Shown in pieces: positions 21,201-31,273 of a stretch of DNA of 64,000 nt. The number at the start of each line of letters is the position of its first letter. The stretch's first letter is position 1. The DNA comes from Flammula alnicola (lineage: Eukaryota > Basidiomycota > Agaricomycetes > Agaricales > Strophariaceae): contig JADNRV010000096.1 of assembly GCA_015499995.1 (NCBI GenBank), positions 124,001 through 188,000 of the forward strand, given 5' to 3'. The notes under the pieces are model-generated. The model searched no databases. It was not told where the DNA came from and saw nothing but the letters and a program-made list of their open reading frames with translations. Made by a program: the position numbers and the translations under genes.

Positions 21201-22688
21201 AGCAAGCTGACGAACTGATGGAATATAAGCTAGATGATGCATTGCTCCAGAGTTGGGCTGGGATCGGAAATATTTCGAGAGATTTCCAAGCATGAGATAA
21301 ATAGGCCACACTTTGGCATTCCTGAAGTCTGTGAGGTGTGTCGCATCGGAGGAAAACATCAAAGCAGCCACGACCTTCTCGCATTTACATTCCGGATCAT
21401 CAAGAGGCGGGCGTGAATACTGTTGTACCTTCTCGTGTTCTTCTAAGAAAGCATCTGAGGTATAGACCTCTCCATATATCCGCTCCTCTTTTTGAGTAAT
21501 AGGAGAGCGGTGAAAGAGTTTGAAGGGAGAAAGGTGATAAAGGTGTGAAAGGGGGTCGTTAAAAGTGTCGCGAATGACTGAGGTAAGTTTGCGATGCAAT
21601 AAGCCAGGAACAGAGAACTTTTGGGCTGGGATCCTCGCATTACCTGATGGCACAAGGATATCTACTGAGGTTTCCGAAGACTGGCTTCGAAGCAAAGACT
21701 TGGACAGGGCCTTATCAGACTGGCTTCGAAGCAAAGACTTGGACAGGGCCTTATCAAGGCGTTGGTTTTCCCGATGTGCGCTGAAACTGATGAGATCTTC
21801 GACTTTGAATCCAGGGGATAGTACAACGTCATGAATCAGCTTGTCGAGTTCTGCTTCAGACTTTGCCGTCTGTCCGTTGTTCAACCAGGCCATGAGTTTT
21901 TGAATCATGGCATTGGAAAATGGCCAGTATGTTGCATGTTCATCCTCGAGAGGTTCCGGCACAGACATAGCTGGAGGTAAGGATTCAGGGGAGATGTTAT
22001 GAGAATTGGACAAGTCTTCGAGGCTGAGAAAGGCATCAGGGTCTACAGTGGGACGGCGTGGGTAGTCTCGCCAAATGCCAAAAGAATTGGCTGCAGTGAC
22101 TAGGTGATCACGGACAATCAAAAGGACACGTCGGATTGGTGCTGATACTTCAGGAGGCAGAATATCGTCCACGACCGCAGCAGAGGGTACTGTCTCTGGT
22201 AAATTATCGATGAAGCACTGAGGCCTTCGATACTCTCGTCAGGGTCATCCTGACCACGTCAATAATGGGAGTACAGGCCCAAGGTCTGGTTCCAGTTCCA
22301 GTTCCACCTCTACATCGACATCCATGGCTGGCTGAGGGAGATCTACAGTGGCTGTCTCGAAAGGAAAATCCAATTGCATTGGCAGTGGTTCACGTGGAGT
22401 CAAGGGGTTGGGCATCGGTCCTTCCGCGGCAATAAGTGCATTCTGTATGTTGAATAAGTTAATCGCCTTGAATGTAATGAGCAGTGACGCACCCGTAGCC
22501 TCTCCTTTCTGCCCGGCAAGGTTGGGAGGTCTTTGGCGCAAATATCAGGACCTCTATCAGAGCGTGATTCCTTGATTCGCTGACGGCTGGCTTGCACATG
22601 CTCGCAAGTTTTCTTGTGTTTCCGAAGTGAAAAGCTTTGATCGAAAGTTCTTTTACACGGCTGTATGCAGGCAAAAGGCTCGGTCATC
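18205..22688 (-). pseudogene. Plavaka-type transposase with one nonsense codon
   Basis: Read on the minus strand from ATG 22688, the protein opens with a C2H2-like finger (FACIQPCKRTFDQSFSLRKH, then KTC), as Plavaka proteins usually do. Diagnostic blocks follow in order: YWPFSNAMIQKLMAWLNNG (about 21930), YGEVYTSDAFLEEHEKVQ, MFSSDATHLTDFRNAKVWPI (near 21330), WDKGLCPCPRCLVAKSSLDH (about 20840), LVVDLLHEFELGVWKALFTH (about 20500), GELAHRLVK, and DFLWVRWLG with FGFLDPAQVIRGCHLVPAF (about 18700-18860). The C-terminus is an acidic Glu/Asp run (18205-18330). Aspartates in SSDATHL and VVDLLHEFELG are presumed catalytic. After HRLVK the frame has TGA (complement 19462-19464) and then LYGLTNKKDAIKQISKKY, so CGA (Arg) became TGA. 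Several introns of normal size interrupt the gene. Terminal repeats of the element were not found. The family call comes from motif order and is firm; exon boundaries are approximate. Confidence 0.88.
21679..21756 (-). repeat. 39-bp in-frame tandem duplication in the Plavaka gene
   Basis: Two identical 39-bp units (21679-21717 and 21718-21756) duplicate 13 residues (DKALSKSLLRSQS twice) without shifting the frame. The units are identical, so the duplication is probably recent. Confidence 0.9.
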
Positions 22689-22699
22689 CACAAAAATAT

Positions 22700-23162
22700 A
22701 AGGAAGAAAGAGAAAGCTGTAATCCAGCATAGAGATCGCCTTCGAGAGGCGAAGAGGAGCATTGAGCAGGGGGTCGCGACGGAATGAAAGTGAGAATCGC
22801 AACAAAGAAGTATATTAATGAACAGCAGGGAGTACGACGCAATAAAAAACTGCATCCATGTGGGCAGCTTTTTTTTCGTCGATTAAATGCAGAAATGTAG
22901 GTACCGGGGTTTTTTCATAGGGTCATGAAGCTCGATGCCGCTTATCTCAGGTAAATTGGCTCTCTTTTTGGACTAGGTCTATCCTGATCATCCTTGAAAC
23001 AGGTCCCCATTCTGCCTTGGACGCGATCTTGGCTCAATTGGTGTGTAATCGCATTGACGCGTCCTTGCCTGTCCTAACCACTTGTGTTATTTAGCCCAGA
23101 ACAAAGAGCACAAAAAATCAAGCTAATACAGCTGTCTCTCTTCCCCATCTTCGCACTTTTGG
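22700..23162. other. Intergenic between divergent genes
   Basis: Region between the Plavaka gene (minus) and the DUF6698-like gene (plus). It contains a poly-T tract near 22870 and no coding region. Any promoters for the two divergent genes would lie here. Confidence 0.4.
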
Positions 23163-24710
23163 ATGTCTTCTTCACGTCCATCATCTTTTTCTCCTTCTTC
23201 GGACTGAGATGTCATGGTCGAGGTTGCGCGTTTGAAGCGCAAAATCACTGCACTTCATGAAGAGCTTGAACAGGCATCATTCAACAAGCCCAAGAAAGTT
23301 TCGTACGTCCAAGTCCTATATTGTGAACGTGCATTATCTGACAGTCCTCCCCCAGCACTGTTGTGACCTTAGGCCGTGGCATTCGACGGCTCATAACTTT
23401 ATATGAGTCTGTCGAAGACCTCATTGACGAAGCAGATCGGCGGTTCCAAGATGAAGTCGATGTTGCTGAAGACTCCCTTGGCACTGAAGACACTGAGATG
23501 GAAAGAGCGTATGTATCTTATTCGTTATTATGGTTTATTTCTCTAACTTGATCATCTCAGACAATATTGTACTTTCATCGGCTACAAGCTGCTACTGCAT
23601 CTCGTTCCCCACCTGAAATCCCTCATCGAAAACCCAGAAAGTGGCACCAAAGCTCTCGACAGCTTTGTGATGCAGGTAGCTTTTGTCTTCCATATTTTCA
23701 TGTGTGGTTTCCTCTTCAGCTCACATCCTTCAGTTACAGCGAGAGGCAAACGATGCCTGAAGTGACGACATTCGAAGGATCAGAGAAGAAGTCGCCTGCT
23801 GGCTTAACCAAGAGCATGCACCCACCGTACCCTTGATTGTAAAATCCCGTGCGGATCGTGGTTTGCCCAATGACATCACTGGATGCTTGTTGTGCCCCAT
23901 TGAATTTAACTGGGAACACCTGCAGTAAGTCTTTTTGGATCTTATTTGCTCTTTCTGATACTACCGATTCTTTCAACAGAGTTCGTGCAGACATTCGCGC
24001 CTCAAAGCCCGGGTTTGATATATCTGATAACTATTTTCTCACATGCTTGTACCCGAAAGGGTATGGGATCCCAGATGACATGGAGAGGTTCTTCTTATGC
24101 AGCAGCTTGCTTGTCAAGGTATGTAACATTCTCATGACTTCTCAGCCTTCTTCCTGATTTCATTTCGAGACCTACTGTGCAATATTTACCTCACCATCAT
24201 CATCTAATGCATTCGAGGACGAATCTGAAGAAGGTCCAGCTCGCAAAAAACAAAAGACGGCCTCTCAGAAAAAGGCTACCAAGAGCAATGTTGCTGCCTT
24301 GTTACATATGGAAGGCAAAGTCACTCCGAGGTCCATTGCTTATGCCGCTGTTTTAGTACGTTGGCTGTTATTTCTTTCTCGAACATCCACGCTTATTCAT
24401 TATCTATAGCTGGTTTTCAATCTCACTGATGCAACTCAGTGGGTTGAAGCTTATAACGGCTTCAACTTCATAGCCTTTTATAACTTCATTGTTGATTTTT
24501 TCGAAGATGTATCCGGGTCGCTGGCTGAAAGACGGGTTGAAGCACTCTTGGCTTGGTGGAATAAGTTTGTTGCCTGCCTTTTCATTATTGCTCATGACTG
24601 ACCTTTCTATCAGACAAGTGTTCCCTCATCACATTGCCGCTGTGTCCAATTCTCACAAGTCTCACAACAAGCTCTCGGAACAGCGGGCCCGCCGTGAAGC
24701 AAATGCGTGA
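23163..24710 (+). CDS. DUF6698-like protein, copy 1
   Basis: The clear coding region begins at ATG 23217 (MVEVARLKRKITALHEELEQ, a coiled coil). An in-frame ATG at 23163 gives MSSSRPSSFSPSSD, a TGA at 23205-23207, then DVMVEVARL, so the true start may be upstream with a CGA-to-TGA change. Further exons: TLGRGIRRLITLYESVEDLI, YCTFIGYKLLLHLVPHLKSL, CPIEFNWEHLQ, VRADIRASKPGFDISDNYFL, GKVTPRSIAYAAV, LVFNLTDATQWVEAYNGFNF with NFIVDFFEDVSGSLAERRVE, and VFPHHIAAVSNSHKSHNKLS. The last blocks match what I remember of DUF6698, a basidiomycete family of unknown function. Ends with TGA at 24708-24710 after ARREANA. A tandem paralog follows at 25.3 kb on the same strand. Confidence 0.62.
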
Positions 24711-25250
24711 GCGCATCGACAACATTCGTGATTCGTCTGGCTATCAATTTCATATCTATTTTCCATTGGCTGAGCTGGTAGTAAGTACATTATTAATACC
24801 TGAATGACATTCTTATTTTCTATTATCTCTTCGTGAAACTTGATCATCATAATGGTTAATAATTATCACACCAAATATGTCTGACTGCTTCGCATCATGA
24901 CCAGTAATGCAGACATTTGGTGATAACCAACCAGAATAGTTGCAGCTGAATCATACAAGCAGATGACTTGCCGACAGGCTGGTAGATGAAGACCATGTTG
25001 TCGAAATATTCTGTTAAAACTACACCAACGTGTGACAATCAACCAGAATTTCAGAAGATGACCATGTGAAGCAACAATTATACTAAAATGACGGCAGGTT
25101 TTATTAAGGAGGGACATGGTATAAGATTTATATAACGGTTGCTGTAATCTTATTCCAAGTTATAGTGGCGACGGATTTCAGCACCCTTATAAGACGTTAC
25201 CGGTTTCTCCACAATTTAGTGATAGTTTCATTTCTGTCAGTGTTTATTTC
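24711..25250. other. Spacer between DUF6698-like copies
   Basis: AT-rich sequence without a supported gene. The N-terminal exons expected for copy 2 are not visible here, so copy 2 either lacks them or starts further downstream. Confidence 0.4.
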
Positions 25251-25259
25251 ATTTGGCTA

Positions 25260-26441
25260 ACATGTGACTATGTGACAAGTTGGGAATGGAGTCACAAGGC
25301 TCTTGCAGAACTCTGCCGTCTCATGCCCAACTTTCAGAAGAAGATTGACAAAGGCCTTCCGCAGGAGCTCACTGAGTTCTATGGACATGTATGTAATATT
25401 CATCTCTAATAGTCTAAATCTCTCTCTCAATCCGAACTAGCTCCAGACTGGTGCAAACAATGCCTGCAGTGACGACCTCAACTGCATTCACGAGTGCCTT
25501 GCTGAATGGTTGAATCACGCTCACTTAGCACCCTCTCCTTTGTTGGAAAAAGATAAACGTGACAATCGTGGACTGGAACATGATGTTACTGGGCATCTTT
25601 TATGTCCCGCTGAGTTTGAGTGGGATGATCCCCAGTAAGACATCAGTCTTGATTTCTCCACTGCTGGATCTCACTCCTAATGCCCTATTATCTTGCAGAG
25701 TTCGTGCCAAGCTATGGGCTGGTGGTGAAGAGGGGTATGACTGGTTGAGTAGCTACCATGCGAGGTGTTTCTATGCTAATCACAAAGCCGATCAGAGACG
25801 CCTCGAGGATGGTTTCCTGAAGAGTACCCTGCTTCTCAAAGTGAGGTGCCTTATCTCTCATTTCCTTTTCATTCTCATCGGGGTATTTTAAGGTTTACAA
25901 GAGTATCTTCACAGTGCCCTCTTCCGCAAAGGATGTCTCTGAGGACGACGGGGACCGCGAGAATGTGCCACCAGCAAAGGCTCGCAAAATATCAAATTCT
26001 CGAAAGCAGACAGTGAAATGCAATGTGGCATCCAAGCTCCACATGAACGATAAGGTCACCCCACGGTCAATAGCCTATGCAGCAGTCCAGGTTTGTTAAC
26101 TGATTATTATATGATTCAATGCTGATGCCCATCTATCTAGCTCCACTTCAACTTGCAGACCGCTGACCGATGGTTGGAAATATATGGAGGATTCGATTAT
26201 CGCGGTCTCTATAACTACATCATCAACTTTTTCGAAGATGTTCATGAGCCTGCTACGAAGAAGCATGCCCAAGACCTACTCAACTGGTGGTCCATGTAAG
26301 TCTCCTCTTCGTTGTTGAAACAAACTATTGACTCATGAATGTCATTATAGGAAAGTCTTCCCAGCTGCTGCTGTTCGTCGTCAGTCAAACACCTCAGCGT
26401 CTCGCAATGCAATGAAGGAACAGCGCGCCGCTCGCACCTGA
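25260..26441 (+). CDS. DUF6698-like protein, copy 2 (N-terminus not found)
   Basis: Exons parallel copy 1 block by block: WSHKALAELCRLMPNFQKKI, LQTGANNACSDDLNCIHECL, GHLLCPAEFEWDDPQ, VRAKLWAGGEEGYDWLSSYH, KVTPRSIAYAAVQ, LHFNLQTADRWLEIYGGFDY with YNYIINFFEDVHEPATKKHA, and KVFPAAAVRRQSNTSASRNA. Introns fall at matching positions, so the pair is a tandem duplication. A Lys/Arg-rich linker (VPPAKARKISNSRKQT) precedes the conserved block, as in copy 1. The frame ends with TGA at 26439-26441. The coiled-coil N-terminus of copy 1 has no counterpart; the start given is approximate. The C-terminal ends differ: copy 1 stops after ARREANA, copy 2 after RAARTT-like residues. Confidence 0.58.
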
Positions 26442-28047
26442 GACAGCGGCCTCACCTGGACCCATATGTAATATATCTCAGAATCAATACCTCTCCTCTT
26501 TCGCCATTGTTAATACTTATTCCCAGCTTATTCCTTTTAATATATTCTGTGCTTTTTTTTATTCCTCCTGGTTGTGTGATTTGCAAGAAAGTGAAAGTTG
26601 ACAAATCGTCATACAGATCCTAAATAATGCTATGCTTGATTATGAACCTATTGAAAGCTGATTGCCTTCTTGTATTCGGTCCTAAGCATTTTATCTGGCT
26701 CATAGTTGGCTAGATAGCTTGTCATACCCAGTGAGAACCAGTTCCGTGTCCTCCTGCGTTCAACCGTGGCAGTCTGTGATCACGGGAGATCTCAGACCTA
26801 ATCAGCTAAACTCCCCCCTTGCAGGAACTTTCTGCGTGGTACTGTGTAGATTATAGCCTTAGATAGGTCGCTTTTCTGCAAATAAATCTGTATTTCTCTG
26901 CAGCGCTCTGCTTTGCTCTGATCCTATCTGAACTTTCTGAATGATCTGAAATCCGTGTATTGCTGTGCTAATCTGTCTACCCCTGATGTAATCTACGCCC
27001 TACCATTGACTCGACCATTGCCTGTAGCATCTATCCGAAGTCCCTGAGCTGTCAGATGAAGGTAACAAAAAAACATCCAAACTGACCTGCAAGTTGAGGC
27101 TCGTATGACTTGGGATCCTCCCCCTCGAGTGTTCCTTGTCATTTTTCCATTCCTCTCGATCCCAAATGCCGCTTCTTCATAACTGCCATGCAGAGGTCCA
27201 TGCTGGAAACTTTCCGAATCGGATGGTGAAGGAGAGATGTCTAGGGTGGCCGATCGTAGGTTCTGGGGGCTTGCGAGAGTACAATTATGGGTACGGTGGA
27301 GTCTCTGAATGTAATTAGTAGGTGTATATATGGGCATATATTCAACATGAACTCACTTTCTAGCATCCAGCTCGCCCTTGAAATGGATACCCACCTCAAA
27401 CTCACCTAGAAATAGTGCGTAAAAATTCATTTTCCGAAGTAAGGAGCCTCTCTCTTGAAAGTTGAGGCAAACCCAATGAGAGCCTGAGCGTTGGCTAAGC
27501 AAGATGACTGCGAGTCGTGAGAACTTGAACATACCTGGTTAGGCTGATGCTGCATTTGAGTTGACTCTTGAGGCTGATCAACCGAAATATGCCAGTGGTA
27601 AGTTTTCTATGTGGGAGTATAAGACGTGAATATAACAGAGAGGAATTCTTACCATTCTCAATGAGCCCATGCTATCTCGAGATGGTTATACATCTGGCCA
27701 GACATATTGTACATTGAGTAGTCCATATAATGATAAGGTCTTTTTGACATATTTCAGTGCAGAGATTCGGAAGAGGGAGGAAAGAGGGAGGAAAGAGACG
27801 AATGAGCGATAAATGACTCCGATGCGCCCAAACTTCAAAGAAACTTGGAAAGCGCATCCAGGTCATGGTCACATGGTTACAGCTATTATTAGTGCGGCCG
27901 CTGGCGCAACGAACTTGAACCTAAGTTAAAGTATTAGTTAGCAATTTGAATACAAGAAATAAAATTTCATGTAACTACCTTTTGTTGAGCCTTTGTGCGA
28001 CGGGGTGGATGAGGGAGATGTGAAGGAGGGTGGTGGTGGTGGTTGGA
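26442..28047. other. AT-rich intergenic region
   Basis: No gene family, splice pattern or transposon end was recognised. Short frames are scattered and look random. A (GGT)n patch lies at 28030-28045 just before a strong hairpin. Confidence 0.4.
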
Positions 28048-28087
28048 GATAACCATCAACGACGATTCAACGTCGTTGATGGTTATC
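28048..28087. repeat. Perfect 17-bp inverted repeat with 6-nt loop
   Basis: Left arm 28048-28064 (GATAACCATCAACGACG) and right arm 28071-28087 are exact reverse complements around ATTCAA. The arms contain the GACG word that recurs in the nearby hairpins and arrays. Confidence 0.85.
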
Positions 28088-28943
28088 CGGCACTTTCCGA
28101 GAGTGATGTGATTGGCTGGTAAATTCGGACCGGTCAGACTCCGATCCGTCGATTGCGGCGCGAGGTGATTAACGGACATTACAAGTTCTCTATCTTGCCT
28201 TTAGGACCACGAGAACTGTCTTGAAACACTTGCAGAGTGTTTAATTCAATAGAAATAGTAAATAGAATGATAATCCTAAAATTTATTTGGACATGGTAAA
28301 GATATATCTAACGGTACACACTTCGCAGTCAAGTTATGCATGAAATGATAAGAAATCTTAAAGCAATCCAACCTTCTCCATGTCATTTCAAGTTTCCGTC
28401 TCTCCACATGTTTTTGGAGCTTCTCAAAGTATCTAGAACACTTTAAACAGACCCATATACAATATTTCAGGTGTTATTTTAAATTTATGAGGCCTCGAGG
28501 AGGCTACCCGTAGCGTTTTCGATTTTAAGCGCCCGAAATCACCACCCTTTCGTATATGCGAATGTATTTCATCCGTGTAGGCCAGCATCTTTACAGATTC
28601 AAAATATTTTATGGTTAATTTGATTTAAATACATAATTTCTAATGATATAATGAGCTCCCAAAGCTCCTAGAACTACGTGACTGCGTTGACGCCTGTCCT
28701 CGACGACGAGAAAGCGCCGGAAATCGAGCGGTCCGGGATTTCAAGGTCCGCTTGAACCACGATCAACGTGGTTTGACGGCCAACGCCTTCCACTTTCCTC
28801 TGCGCGCGCTGAACCATCCGGCCACGCCATGCTCTCCTTCTCCTCCCACTGCCACTACTTAGGTGTCCAAGCAAATCGGAAGGTGGTGAGGGGTGAGAAG
28901 ACGCGAGGGGAGACCCTGGTAGAGGGAGACCCACCCGGTGCGC
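28088..28943. other. Non-coding lead-in to array A
   Basis: AT-rich to about 28670, then suddenly GC-rich. A small hairpin (AACCACG, ATCAA, CGTGGTT) lies near 28753-28771. No gene is supported. Confidence 0.4.
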
Positions 28944-28973
28944 AACGAATCGAGTCATACGACTCGATTCGTT
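28944..28973. repeat. Perfect 13-bp inverted repeat with 4-nt loop
   Basis: AACGAATCGAGTC at 28944-28956 is the exact reverse complement of 28961-28973, with the loop ATAC. Confidence 0.85.
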
Positions 28974-29027
28974 TTCTGTTCCTATTCTCTCCATCCCATC
29001 ACTTACCCAATCCATAGGCATAACGAC

Positions 29028-29057
29028 GAGACGACGACCTTGAAAGGTCGTCGTCTC
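29028..29057. repeat. Perfect 13-bp inverted repeat with 4-nt loop
   Basis: GAGACGACGACCT at 29028-29040 is the exact reverse complement of 29045-29057, with the loop TGAA. It lies about 30 bp before hairpin array A. Confidence 0.85.
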
Positions 29058-29088
29058 CTCCCTTATTCCGCGCCTGCTGGGACACGAC

Positions 29089-29950
29089 GATACGGCGACG
29101 GCGACGAGGTGGCAGCAGCAGCAGCATGCCCAGTGCTGCTGCTCGGATACGGCGACGGCGACGGCGACGAGATGGAAGCAGCAGCAGCAGCAGCAGCACG
29201 ACTGCTGCTGCTGCTCACATACGACAACGACGGCGAGGTGACAGCAGCGGCAGCATTACAACCGCAGCTGCTGCTCGTATACGCGAGGACGACAAAGTGG
29301 GCGCAGCGCCGGCGGCTAGAACCGTTTCTGCTGCTGGGATACGGCGCAGCAACGAGATGGGAGCAGCAGCAGTACATGACTGCTGCTGCTGCTGCTGCTC
29401 GGCTATGGCGACGACAAGGGGGGCGCAGCAGCAGCACGTTCGCTGCCGCTGCTCGGATATGGTGACGACGACGACGAGCAGCAGCAGCAGCGCCCACTGC
29501 AGCTGCTCGGATACGGCGACGACAAGGGGAAGCTCAGCGGCAGCACGCTCGCTGCCGCTGCTCGGATACGGTGACGACGACGACCAGCAGCAGCAGCGCC
29601 CATTGCTGCTGCTCAGATACGGCAACGACGGCAAGGTGGGAGGAGCACCAGCAGCACGACGGCTGCTGCTGGGATACGACGACGACGGCGACGAGGTGGG
29701 AGGAGCGGCAGCGACGGCGGCTGCCGCTCAGATACGGCGACAACGTCGAGCTGGGAGGAGCACCAGCACGACGGCAAGCTGGGAGCAGCGGCAGCAGCAC
29801 GATGGCTGCTGCTGCCGCTGCTCAGTACGACGACGGCGACGAGGTGGGCGGAGCGCCAGCAGCGCGACCGCTGTTGCTGCTCCGTCATGGCGCCGACAAC
29901 GAGGTGGGAGGGCGGCAGCCGCGATACGACGACAAGGAGGAGAGCGGGGA
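29089..29950. repeat. Hairpin array A: about 14 units of CAG/CTG stem-loops
   Basis: About 14 imperfect tandem units of 51-95 bp (usually about 60). Each begins with GATACGGCGACGACG-like sequence, passes through GAGGTGGGAG, and ends in a (CAG)n arm, a short CACGAC-like loop and a (CTG)n arm. Exact stems include 29183-29196 with 29202-29215 (14 bp), 29783-29798 with 29808-29823 (16 bp), 29535-29544 with 29551-29560, and 29703-29712 with 29720-29729. In the last three, CGG in the left arm is matched by CCG in the right arm. Long open frames exist in several frames on both strands because stop codons are rare in this composition. Unit lengths are not multiples of three and the predicted proteins are low-complexity, so coding is unlikely. 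Array B at 43.6 kb is the same structure. Confidence 0.85.
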
Positions 29951-31269
29951 TGAACAGCAGCAGGCGAGGTGACGACGTGCGTTACTCACGTCGACATGCG
30001 CCCTCCTTGCTCGCTTACCCTCGTTTCTCCGCGGTATCGTATTTTATTTGTTGTATACCTTAATAGCATAATTCAAATATATTCAATTTTGTCTATTTAA
30101 TCATTTTTACCTGAGATTTTCGACCAGAGGCACAGGAGGCCAAAAATGAACTGCGTCTATTTTTAAATATGCAGTGCCGTGGGATTAATTGGAAGTATCT
30201 AATCTATAGATAACAGACACAGGCGCCGAGGCACGAGCGTCTGCATCTAAAAATATCAAAGATGCGGCGCTTTTCGGGCTATCTAATCTATAGATAATAA
30301 AACCAGGCACAAGGGCTAACATCTAAAAATAACAGTGCTCTTTCCGTCTAATTTTAGAATGTCATCCAATGCCATCCTCGTCAATCCACCCATCCCGCCC
30401 CCCGTGAGGCGCGCAAACGGTGGCAATGGGTAGCAATATATTATTAGACCCCACTGCATTTTTTTCCCGGGTCAAAACCGTCCCAAACGACGAGCACAAG
30501 CCAAAATACAACCCCAAGCATCATTTCCTGCATTGTTGATAGGTGTTTACTATCAGCCCCGCCCCAAATGGGACCGTCATCCAAAGCCAAGCGCCCCAAT
30601 CCACCCATTCTCGCCCGCCCGCAGGCGCGGAAACACCCAGGATAGGTCAGAATATATTTATAGACTGCAAAAGATTTTTTTCCACGCCCAAAAGTGGCCC
30701 CGATAATGAGCAGCAGCCAAAATACAACCCCGGACATCATTTCCTGCATTATTGACGGCTATTTAGCATGAGCCCCGCCCCAAACCGCATCGGAACATGC
30801 ATGGACTAAAAATAGAGTAAAAGTGCCCAAATTTAAAAATAGATTTCCAGGAACAATGATGTCACAGAAATGATGCTCTCCCGGAAATACCAGTTATTTT
30901 TAGAACATCATCCAAAGTCATCCTTTCAAATCCACCCCGTCCCGCCCCCTATAGGGCGCGCATATGACGAATTTGGATAGAGAAAAATCAGGGCTACGCA
31001 ATGGTATTTTTTCCCCACTGAAAACCGCCCCCGACAATGAGCAGCACCCAAAATACAGCCCCGGACATCAATTCCTGCATTGTTGACATGTATTTACTAT
31101 TACCCGCCCCCAGCAGCAGCTGTATATGCTGCCCCGGCACCACGGCAGCCATTTACAAGTGTCTTGCATGGCCTTAGGCCACAGCCTAAGCGGCCCAAAC
31201 CCGCTATAGATGTATAAGGTAGTTAGCCCACAGCCTAGGAATCATACATGATACCAGCAACTACAGGTG
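29951..31269. repeat. Satellite-like flank of array A
   Basis: After the array comes a block shared with 44456-44900: ATTTTACCTGAGATTTTCGA-like sequence, two TAATCTATAGATAA words, and TCTAATTTTAGAATGTCATC. It is followed by tandem units of about 216 bp (for example CCAAAATACAACCCC at 30501 and 30717, and a diverged third copy near 31049) containing CCGCCCCAAATGGGA and GAGGCGCGCAAA. The block ends near 31262-31269 with CATACATGATACCAGC and TACAGGTG, the same terminal words as at 45387-45411. No protein is supported. It looks like one half of a non-autonomous mobile element. Confidence 0.7.
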
Positions 31270-31273
31270 TGGC

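Noticed and set aside
29126..29972. Long Ala/Ser/Arg-rich open frames over array A on both strands
   Set aside because: Stop codons are rare by composition, unit lengths are not multiples of three, frames change between units, and the products are low-complexity. The DNA hairpin structure explains the sequence better.
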